From Syntrophaceae bacterium UBA7520 (GTDB lineage: Bacteria > Desulfobacterota > Syntrophia > Syntrophales > Smithellaceae), in contig DLNC01000035.1 of the NCBI GenBank assembly GCA_002478265.1, positions 10,743 to 74,742 on the forward strand: a stretch of DNA of 64,000 nucleotides. The letters are read 5' to 3'. The notes under the pieces are model-generated. The model saw only the letters and a list, made by a program, of their open reading frames with translations, ran no database searches and was not told the DNA's origin. Shown here piece by piece: positions 26,122 to 33,199 of this stretch; the first letter of the stretch is position 1, and every line of letters begins with the position of its first letter. Both the position numbers and the translations under genes were made by a program.

Positions 26122-27048
26122 TTATTCCTTCGTTACCGGTTGTTCTATGGGCTTGGGCCAAATCAACGAGGCAATGATGGAAAGAGCCAGCGCGGAGGCG
26201 ATAACCGCCAGGGAAATATTAATGGGTATTTTGTAAAAATCGGAAATCAGCATTTTAACACCGACAAAGCTGAGCACCGCGACCAGACCGTATTGCAGAT
26301 GATGAAAGATCCTCATAATGCCGGAAATGGCGAAAAAGAGCGATCTTAACCCCAGGATGGCAAAGACATTGGAGGTGTAGATAATGAAGGGGTCTTTGGT
26401 AATGGCAAGAATCGCGGGAATGGAATCCACAGCAAAAATGATATCGGTTGTTTCCAGCGCCAAAATTACGGCAAAAAGCGGCGTGGCAAAGCGCACGCCT
26501 CTCTTCACCACGAAAAAATGACCTTCCTGGTAATTGCGCGTCACCGGCATTATTTTGCGCAGCAATCTCACCAGGATATTTTTTCCGGGATGAATTTCCC
26601 GACCCTTGCCCATTGCCATCCGCACGGCGGTGTAGATCAGAAACGCGCCGAAGATGTAAATGATCCAGTGAAATCTGTTGATCAACGCCACGCCGGCCAG
26701 AATAAAGACAGCGCGCGTGATGAGCGCCAAAAGAATCCCCCAGAAAAGCGCTTTGTGCTCCAGCTTGTGCGGCACACGAAAATATCGAAAAATTAGCAGA
26801 AAGACAAAGAGATTGTCGACGCTCAGGGAGTATTCAATGATATAACCGGTAAAATATTCCATAGCCTTGTGGTGGCCGTAAAAATAATAAACACCGACGC
26901 CGAAAAGCAACGCGAGCGATACCCAGAAAGAAGTCCACAGCAGGGCTTCCTTAAAGCTGATGACGTGCGCCTTCCGGTTGAAGACACCCAGGTCCAGTGC
27001 GAGCATGGCCAGGATAAACAACGTGAACAGAATCCACCAGAGCGTCAT
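26122..27048 (-). CDS. TerC/Alx-family membrane protein
   Basis: A 308-residue polytopic membrane protein of the TerC family, whose members export or handle metal ions such as manganese and protect against tellurite in some hosts. Conserved EYSLSVDNLFVFLLIFRYF and LETTDIIFAVDSIPAILAIT supply the acidic residues within membrane helices, and FAILGLRSLFF follows. Length matches Alx-type proteins (about 320). Co-directional with and 22 bases from the selenoprotein reductase gene. Substrate here is not known. Confidence 0.9.
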   Translation of the reverse strand: MTLWWILFTLFILAMLALDLGVFNRKAHVISFKEALLWTSFWVSLALLFGVGVYYFYGHHKAMEYFTGYIIEYSLSVDNLFVFLLIFRYFRVPHKLEHKALFWGILLALITRAVFILAGVALINRFHWIIYIFGAFLIYTAVRMAMGKGREIHPGKNILVRLLRKIMPVTRNYQEGHFFVVKRGVRFATPLFAVILALETTDIIFAVDSIPAILAITKDPFIIYTSNVFAILGLRSLFFAISGIMRIFHHLQYGLVAVLSFVGVKMLISDFYKIPINISLAVIASALALSIIASLIWPKPIEQPVTKE

Positions 27049-27069
27049 GTAAGTTTCCTTTTTAGAAAA

Positions 27070-28401
27070 TCAGATTTTTCGCCGCAGTTCCTGGGCGGTC
27101 ATATGAATAATATCCCAGGCGCCGCTATAGGGAGGCGAATACGCCAAATCCAGCCAACCTGTATCTTCTATGGTCAGCCCGGCCCACAGGGCGACTGATA
27201 AAGCGTTGACGCGGCTGACGGCTCCGGTTTCACCCACCGCCTGCGCTCCCAAAAGCTTGCCCGATGCTTTATCGGCAATCAGTTTTAACCCCAGCTTTTT
27301 TTGTCCCATGTTTCTGGCAATCGCATTGCCCCATACCAGATTACTCACCGGCTCGAACCCCGCGGTTTTCGCCTCCTTTTCGTCAATGCCGGTGGCGGCG
27401 CACTCCAGGCCGAAAAGACGGAAAGATTGCGCGCCGACAATGCCCTCGAACCTTACCTGTTTGCCGCCTATATTGAAGCCGGCAACGCGCCCCTGCTTGT
27501 TGGCGATATCGCCCAGCGGTATATTCACCCAGCGCCGGGTGACACGATGAAATGACTCACAGCAGTCACCCGCGGCGTAGATGTTTTCTTTTGATGTCTG
27601 CTGAAAGCGGTTCACAGCTATGGCGCCGGAAGGACCGATTTTCAAACCCAAAGATTCCGCCAGGTCAACATTGGGCTTGACACCGACCGCGGCAATGATC
27701 ATATCGGCTTCCCAGTCGCCCTGATTTGTCACGGCGGTGAGGAGTGCTTTTCCCGCCGCGCTGATTGTCTTGGTTTGTGCCTCGGCGACAAATTCCACGC
27801 CGTGGCTTTGGAGCTCTTCGAGCATCAGTTGGGAGAGCTCCGGGTCCCAGCGGTTGGCGGGCAATGCGCCTCTGTGAAAAATGGTCGTTTTGACGCCTGC
27901 CGTGTGCAGCGCTTCGCTCATTTCCATAGCGATAAAACCGGCGCCGATGATGATAACCTTGCGGCAATTGTTTTGGCGCAGATACGCTTTGATGTGTATC
28001 GCGTCTTCCAGGTTTTTTAGCGAAAAAACCCCGGGGCTTTCTATTCCAGGAATATCGGGCTTAAGCGGCCGGGTGCCGGTGGCGAGCATCAGTATATCAA
28101 AAGGCATTTTTTCTCCGCCGGCAAGCTCCACATAACTTTTTTCATAATCGACCGCGCGCGCCTCTGTCTGGAGGAGCACTTCTATGCCTCCTTCGCGGAA
28201 TTTTTCCGGGGTTCTCGCGATTAATGCTTTTTCATCTTTGATTACATCACCGATGTAATACGGCGTCGGTCAGGCTGAATAGGAAACGAACGCGCCTTTT
28301 TCCAGGATGCTAACTTTTAAAGACGGGTCGCCGCGTCTGGCCTCGGCGGCGGCAGAAGGGCCTGCCGCACCGCCGCCGATAATAACTAATTTTTTCGACA
28401 T
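27070..28401 (-). CDS. Selenocysteine-containing CoA-disulfide-reductase/NADH-oxidase-like flavoprotein
   Basis: A 443-residue FAD/NAD(P) disulfide oxidoreductase read through an in-frame TGA at complement 28270-28272 (codon 44). From the ATG at 28401 the frame gives an N-terminal FAD loop (LVIIGGGAAGPSAAAEARRG), then FVSYSA-Sec-PTPYYIGDV. In CoA-disulfide reductases and NADH oxidases this position is the redox-active Cys of F(A/S)xCGLPYY, so Sec replaces the catalytic thiol. The rest is normal: KVIIIGAGFIAMEMSEAL for NAD, and ENIYAAGDCCESFH for FAD. The codons downstream continue the fold without damage, and a SECIS-like hairpin follows the TGA. A gene finder would start it falsely near 28179. 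Probable role: reduction of CoA or other low-molecular disulfide/persulfide; the precise substrate is unknown. Confidence 0.9.
28241..28259 (-). promoter_or_regulatory. SECIS-like hairpin of the reductase gene
   Basis: In the transcript, 8-base arms (28252-28259 and 28241-28248) pair perfectly around a GGU loop. The loop lies 19-21 bases beyond the UGA, matching bacterial SECIS elements, in which SelB recognises an apical GGU/GU loop roughly 16-37 bases after the UGA. Confidence 0.8.
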
Positions 28402-28410
28402 TGACTAACC

Positions 28411-29241
28411 TCATTTTTTCGTTGCCGCTTTTTTGCGCCACATTAGAAGACCGCAGCCGGCCAACATCATTAAAAGGCATAAAAACTGCCCGATACTTAT
28501 CGGCCCGACCATATAATCGGGTTCACGGAAAAACTCGATCATGAAGCGGAAAAAGCCATAACCGAAAATATATAATCCCAAAAGCGCGCCGTCAAAAGGC
28601 GACTTTTTTCTGATTATCCACAAAATTGCGAACAAAAAGATTCCTTCGAAGAAAGCTTCGTAGAGCTGCGAAGGGTGGCGCAGGCTGCCCGTGGCATCAA
28701 GAGGGAAATACATTCCCCAAGGCACGGTGGTGACGCGGCCAAAGAGCTCGCCGTTGATGAAATTGCCGATACGGCCGAAAGTGTAGCCCAGAGGTATCGC
28801 CGGTGAGATCAGATCCGCGAATTTCCAGAAGTCGAACTTGCGCTTGCGGCAAAACAAAACCGACATGATAATCACGCCGATAACGCCGCCGTGGTAAGAC
28901 ATGCCGCTGATTCCCGTAAATCTGATGCCGTCGGAAAAAGTAAAAGGCAGAAATATTTCCAGCGGGTGATAAAGGTAATAATCCAGATTGTAAAAGAGCA
29001 CATCACCGAGCCTCGCGCCCAAAAGGACGCCGACCATGGCCCAGACCAGATAATCCTGAATATCTTCGCTTGTGTATTTAAAATTTTCGTTTTTAATTCG
29101 GTAAGTGACGAGAAAATAAACAATGACAAAAGCGACTATATACATCAAGCTGTAATAACGCAGCTGAAAAGAGCCGATGCTGAAGAGGTATGGTGTTATG
29201 TGCGCGGGCAGGTTCTGCCAGAAGCTCATGAAAGTTTCCAT
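28411..29241 (-). CDS. lgt: Prolipoprotein diacylglyceryl transferase
   Basis: A 276-residue inner-membrane enzyme that attaches diacylglycerol to the lipobox Cys of prolipoproteins. The family signature GRIGNFINGELFGR lies near residue 155 and SGMSYHGGVIG near residue 110; seven hydrophobic segments span the protein. A second in-frame ATG four codons in is an alternative start. It ends 9 bases from the selenoprotein reductase gene on the same strand, but I see no functional link. Confidence 0.96.
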   Translation of the reverse strand: METFMSFWQNLPAHITPYLFSIGSFQLRYYSLMYIVAFVIVYFLVTYRIKNENFKYTSEDIQDYLVWAMVGVLLGARLGDVLFYNLDYYLYHPLEIFLPFTFSDGIRFTGISGMSYHGGVIGVIIMSVLFCRKRKFDFWKFADLISPAIPLGYTFGRIGNFINGELFGRVTTVPWGMYFPLDATGSLRHPSQLYEAFFEGIFLFAILWIIRKKSPFDGALLGLYIFGYGFFRFMIEFFREPDYMVGPISIGQFLCLLMMLAGCGLLMWRKKAATKK

Positions 29242-29260
29242 AATTGTCAGTCCCTTTCTT

Positions 29261-29286
29261 CATTGCGAGCGCGGCTAAGCAATCTT
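29261..29286 (+). repeat. Partial ATTGCGA...GCAATCT repeat
   Basis: A word of the same type as the left end of the palindromic element at 25241-25319 (CATTGCGAGCG...AAGCAATCTT), here without the right half. It lies between lgt and trxB. It supports a dispersed repeat family in this genome. Confidence 0.45.
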
Positions 29287-29376
29287 AAATGTTTTAGTTT
29301 TGCTTACCGGAGCGCGTTGGTTGTTTTTCTCCGCTGGGATAAAGTTGAAATGCGTTTATGCCGTCAATATAGCATA

Positions 29377-30339
29377 TTAATAGCTTTCGCCTTTGAGCGC
29401 CGCGATGTAGAGTTCCGCGCTGTATATCGTGTTGGCGCCGTCGCCCGCGGCGGTGACGACCTGCCTAAACTGCTTGGCGCGGCAATCGCCCGCGGCAAAG
29501 ATGCCGGCGGCGGAAGTATGCATGTTGTCATCGGTAATAATATAGCCGGCACTGTCCAGCTTCAGCACATTCCGGAAAATCTCTGTCTGTGGGAGGCGGC
29601 CGACAAAAATAAAAACACCTTCGGCGGATAATTCGCTGATTTTTCCCGATTCCACATCTTTTAATTTCACCGCGGTAACCAGCTCTTTGCCGACAATTTC
29701 CGCCAGATTTGCTTTCCAGACGTATTCAATTTTTTTCTGCGCGGCAGCGCGTTTTTGCAGAATGTCCGCCGCGCGGAGGCGGTCGCGCCGGTGCACCACG
29801 GTTACTTTTCTGGCAAAATGCGTCAGAAAAAGAGCTTCCTGAATGGCCGTGTCGCCGCCGCCCACCACCACAACATCTTTGTCGCGGTAAAAAGGCCCGT
29901 CGCAGGTCGCGCAATAAGAAACCCCGCGGCCGGCGAATTCCTCCTCGCCGGGGACGCCGAGCTTGCGCCACTGGGCGCCCGTGGCGGCGATAATACTCAA
30001 GGCGCGCACGGTTTTATCTCCCGCGCTGATTTCCCAAATGACCGCGTCAGGATCATTTTTTTTGATGGAGCTGACATCGGCGGCCAGAGTTTCCAGGCCA
30101 AACTTTACCGCCTGGTTTTTAAAAAGCTGCATCAGGTCGAAACCGTTGATGCCTTCGGGAATACCGGGGTAGTTTTCAATCATATCGGTGATGGTAATCT
30201 GGCTGACGGTGGAGGCGCCCTCCACGAGCAGAGCTTTCAGCCCCGCGCGCGCGGCGTAAATTCCCGCCGTGTATCCGGCCGGCCCCCCGCCGATAATAAT
30301 CACATCATAATCGTATATGGGCAATTTTGCTTTACTCAT
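29377..30339 (-). CDS. trxB: Thioredoxin reductase
   Basis: A 320-residue low-molecular-weight thioredoxin reductase that passes electrons from NADPH through FAD to thioredoxin. FAD loop DVIIIGGGPAGYTAGIYAARAG (9-30), redox pair ATCDGPFY (CATC in SYCATCDGPF, about 142-145), NAD(P) loop VVVVGGGDTAIQEALFL and second FAD motif GIFAAGDCRAKQFRQV are all present. Length is typical. A candidate promoter lies at 30366-30395. Nearby ccdA/tlpA and DsbC-like genes share thiol redox roles but are not adjacent. Confidence 0.96.
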   Translation of the reverse strand: MSKAKLPIYDYDVIIIGGGPAGYTAGIYAARAGLKALLVEGASTVSQITITDMIENYPGIPEGINGFDLMQLFKNQAVKFGLETLAADVSSIKKNDPDAVIWEISAGDKTVRALSIIAATGAQWRKLGVPGEEEFAGRGVSYCATCDGPFYRDKDVVVVGGGDTAIQEALFLTHFARKVTVVHRRDRLRAADILQKRAAAQKKIEYVWKANLAEIVGKELVTAVKLKDVESGKISELSAEGVFIFVGRLPQTEIFRNVLKLDSAGYIITDDNMHTSAAGIFAAGDCRAKQFRQVVTAAGDGANTIYSAELYIAALKGESY

Positions 30340-30365
30340 TAAAAATATTCCCTCGCTTTTTTGTG

Positions 30366-30395
30366 ATATTAATCAGGATAGCGCCGATTTGTAAA
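30366..30395 (-). promoter_or_regulatory. Candidate trxB promoter
   Basis: On the minus strand TTTACA (30390-30395) and TAATAT (30366-30371) are separated by 18 bases, 27 bases ahead of the trxB start. Moderate matches only. Confidence 0.4.
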
Positions 30396-30477
30396 GATTA
30401 AATTGATTGTTTAAATGTTCAAAATTATTTACTTATTTGCCGGGGGTGGTGAAAGTATTTCTGGTAAAGACACGTCT

Positions 30478-31791
30478 TCAGCTTTCCTGATTTTGCGCCC
30501 TTGTTTTAGGCTTGTAATCAGCAATGATTTCCGGATTGAGACAATGTTTTTTGCTATCTTCCTGTCGCACGTCGTAAAAGATTGCCGCGACAAAAATTTT
30601 ATCCAGCGCAATGGTCATTCTTTTGAATTCGGCTCTCAGGGCTTTGGGCACCGGTTCCCCCGCGACATTCTTTACCCGTAAGGGATTGACGGGGCTTTGC
30701 CCCATGCGCATTTCGTAATGCAGATGCGGCCCGGTGGCCAGGCCCGTAGCTCCCACGTAACCTACCAGATCGCCCTGTTTCACTTTTTTCCCCCGGTGGA
30801 TACCCTTGGCCAGTCGGGATAAATGGCCGTAATAAGTCTGATAGCCGTTGCGGTGCGAGATGATGACCAGATTGCCATAGTCGCCTTTATAGCCGGCAAA
30901 GGTCACCGTCCCGTCGGCCGTCGCGCTGACGGGCGTACCTGCCGGGGCGACATAATCGATGCCGTGATGAGGGCGGTATATTCTCAGGACGGGATGCAGG
31001 CGGTTTTTGGAGTAAAACGAGCTGATCCTGCGGAAACTCAAGGGCGCTTTTAAAAAAGCCTTGCGCAAAGAGTTGCCCATCGCGTCAAAATAATTAGCCT
31101 TGCCGTCATGCTCGAAAAGATAAGCGGTGTAATTCTGGCCGTTGTTGATAAATTCCACCGCGAAAATTCTGCCGTATTTTTTGAACTCGCCTTCCAGATA
31201 CAATCCTTCGGCGATGATGCGAAAAGTATCGCCCCTGCGCAAATCGGTGTTGAAATCAATATCCCAGGCCAGAATGTCCGCTACCTGCAGCGCCAGAAGG
31301 TAATCTTCTCTGCCCGCGCCCACCGCGGAAATCAAATTATCTTCGATGGCGCCGCGGATCGTGATGATGCGCCGCTCGTACGGAATATCGTATTTGTGCG
31401 CCTGGAAAGCGTTGTTAATCCGCTCGATTTTCAGAATTGTATCATCGTCTATGCCGTAGGTGAAAGAATTGATGGAGTTTTGTTCATCCAGCACGAAACT
31501 GTATGCCTTGCCGGGGCGCAATTCCCTTAGGGGATGGATGCTGGCCGCGGCGTTTTTCATGGCGAATAATTCTTCAGTGCGCAGGCCGTGCCGGACAAAT
31601 ATCGAAAAAAGCGTGTCTCCCTGTTCGATAGCGTTGCTGATTACTTTTGTTGCCGCGATTTGAGCGGGCGCGGGCGTTTTGCTTTTAAAAAGATTTATTA
31701 TTGGCTGGTGCAAGGAAAATAAGGCGATTAAGACAACAAAGAGAGTCAATAGAAATAATTTTTTTCGCCTGGACATTCTTCGTCTGTTCAA
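30478..31791 (-). CDS. M23-family murein endopeptidase with LysM-like N-terminal part
   Basis: A 437-residue cell-wall hydrolase of the MepM type, which cleaves peptide crosslinks. A single N-terminal membrane segment (LFLLTLFVVLIALFSL) anchors it. A LysM-like region follows (IEQGDTLFSIFVRHGLRTEE), then an OapA-like middle, then the LytM/M23 zinc domain with HHGIDYVAPAGTPV and GPHLHYEMRM, which carry the metal-binding HxxxD and HxH. Its direct LytM product needs tight control in the cell, usually by partner proteins; none is seen here. The basic N-terminus (MNRRRMSRRKK) favours an inside orientation. Confidence 0.93.
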   Translation of the reverse strand: MNRRRMSRRKKLFLLTLFVVLIALFSLHQPIINLFKSKTPAPAQIAATKVISNAIEQGDTLFSIFVRHGLRTEELFAMKNAAASIHPLRELRPGKAYSFVLDEQNSINSFTYGIDDDTILKIERINNAFQAHKYDIPYERRIITIRGAIEDNLISAVGAGREDYLLALQVADILAWDIDFNTDLRRGDTFRIIAEGLYLEGEFKKYGRIFAVEFINNGQNYTAYLFEHDGKANYFDAMGNSLRKAFLKAPLSFRRISSFYSKNRLHPVLRIYRPHHGIDYVAPAGTPVSATADGTVTFAGYKGDYGNLVIISHRNGYQTYYGHLSRLAKGIHRGKKVKQGDLVGYVGATGLATGPHLHYEMRMGQSPVNPLRVKNVAGEPVPKALRAEFKRMTIALDKIFVAAIFYDVRQEDSKKHCLNPEIIADYKPKTRAQNQES

Positions 31792-31827
31792 ACTTCTCCC
31801 CTTGTATCAGAAATAATAACATATATA

Positions 31828-31855
31828 AAATTACTTATTGCGCGTTTTCTGTCAA
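31828..31855 (-). promoter_or_regulatory. Candidate promoter of the M23 peptidase gene
   Basis: TTGACA (31850-31855, minus strand) and TAATTT (31828-31833), spacer 16, 37 bases from the start codon. Confidence 0.5.
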
Positions 31856-31932
31856 GAAAAAACGACATGCTTGCAATTTTTTCGCAATCTTGCTATCGAA
31901 CTTGACTAAATAAACGCGGCGTTGGTCATATC

Positions 31933-33168
31933 ATGAGCAGCCATTTACTCATCATTTTTATTATTGCGCTGTCGGTGATGGTGGTGGTGAGTTTTACGTA
32001 TGTGATATGGCGCGTGCGCCGCGACGAACAGAAACTTATCAACATCATTCACAGCTCCCCCATACCCACGTTTGTGATATCCACCGACCATAAAGTGCTC
32101 TACTGGAATAAAGCCCTGCAGGTACTCAGCAACATCAGGCCGCGCGATATTGTGGGCACCGATCAGCAGTGGCGAATCTTTTATAAAGAGCCGCGCCCGT
32201 GCCTGGCGGATTTGATTCTGGATGGCAAAGTCGGGCAGATTCCCAATTTTTATTCCGGCCAGTGGGCAAAATCAAACCTGTTGGAAGAAGCTTATGAAGT
32301 GACGGAATTTTTTCCGGATTTGGGCGAGAAGGGAAAGTGGTTCCGCATTACCTCGGCGGCCATGCGTGATTCCCGCGGTAACGTTTTCGGCGCGGTGGAG
32401 ACTCTGGAGGACATAACCGAACAGAAAATCGCGGAGGAGGAACTCCTGCACCGCAGCAAAGTAGAATCACTGGGGATGTTTGCTGACGGCGTGGCCAAGG
32501 ATTTTGACAATCTCCTTACTGCTATTTTACGCAACGTGTTTTTGGCGAAAATATCCGCCGCCGACGAAGATAAAATCGTGGAAGGAGGCCTGGCTGTGGC
32601 GGAACGCGCCGGCCTTCAGGCAAAAGAGCTGGCGCACCGGTTGATTACTTTCGCCCAAGGCGGGTATCCCGTGCGCAAGCCGGAAGATTTAAGGCCCCTG
32701 CTGCAGGAAGCGGCAAAAAACGTGTTTGCCGATTCCCAGGTTAAATACAAAGTCACGATTGCCGATGATTTGTGGCCGGCGGAAATCGACGCCGTGCAAA
32801 TCAGGCAGGTGATCGAAAACATGCTGATTAACGCCAGAGAGGCAGTTACCAACGGCGGTATGGTGGAGCTGATCGCGGAAAACATTCTGACCGGCACAAA
32901 CATCAGGACGCTGGGGCAGGGCGACTATATCCGCATTATTATCAAGGATAACGGCGTGGGCATTCCCCGGGAAAATCTCTCGCGCATCTTCGATCCTTAT
33001 TTTACCACAAAGGAAAAAAGGGGGCGGGGAGGCATCGGTTTGGGGCTGGCCATCTGCGACTCAATTATCAAAAACCACAACGGCCTGATTTCCGTGGAAT
33101 CAACGGCCAACGCCGGAACAACATTTTTTATTTATCTGGCGGCCGCGCAAAAGAAAGCCGTGGCGTAG
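31933..33168 (+). CDS. PAS histidine-kinase-like protein lacking the phosphoacceptor His
   Basis: 411 residues: one membrane helix (4-26), a PAS domain (about 35-165), a dimerisation helix pair and a HATPase domain. The ATPase is intact: N box NMLINAREAV (296-305), G1 DNGVGIP (339-345), F box FDPYFTT and G2 GIGLGLAICDS. But the H box reads GMFADGVAKDFDNLL: the His expected in GIAHDFNN is Lys189 (AAG at 32497-32499). His to Lys needs at least two base changes, so this is not a simple error. It may be a pseudokinase that binds ATP and acts by dimerising with other kinases, or use an unusual mechanism. No response regulator is adjacent. Confidence 0.9.
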   Translation: MSSHLLIIFIIALSVMVVVSFTYVIWRVRRDEQKLINIIHSSPIPTFVISTDHKVLYWNKALQVLSNIRPRDIVGTDQQWRIFYKEPRPCLADLILDGKVGQIPNFYSGQWAKSNLLEEAYEVTEFFPDLGEKGKWFRITSAAMRDSRGNVFGAVETLEDITEQKIAEEELLHRSKVESLGMFADGVAKDFDNLLTAILRNVFLAKISAADEDKIVEGGLAVAERAGLQAKELAHRLITFAQGGYPVRKPEDLRPLLQEAAKNVFADSQVKYKVTIADDLWPAEIDAVQIRQVIENMLINAREAVTNGGMVELIAENILTGTNIRTLGQGDYIRIIIKDNGVGIPRENLSRIFDPYFTTKEKRGRGGIGLGLAICDSIIKNHNGLISVESTANAGTTFFIYLAAAQKKAVA

Positions 33169-33182
33169 ATCAACGCCTTTTT
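33162..33182 (+). terminator. Terminator after the kinase-like gene
   Basis: GGCGT (33162-33166) pairs with ACGCC (33173-33177) around a 6-base loop, followed by five T. The stem overlaps the stop codon region. Confidence 0.6.
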
Positions 33183-33199
33183 CCCCGTATGATCTGTTT

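Noticed and set aside
28179..28401. In-frame TGA read as a nonsense mutation, making the reductase a pseudogene or a gene starting at 28179
   Set aside because: The TGA sits on the catalytic Cys position, the frame is intact on both sides, a hairpin with GGU loop follows at the right distance, and tRNA-Sec is encoded in the window.
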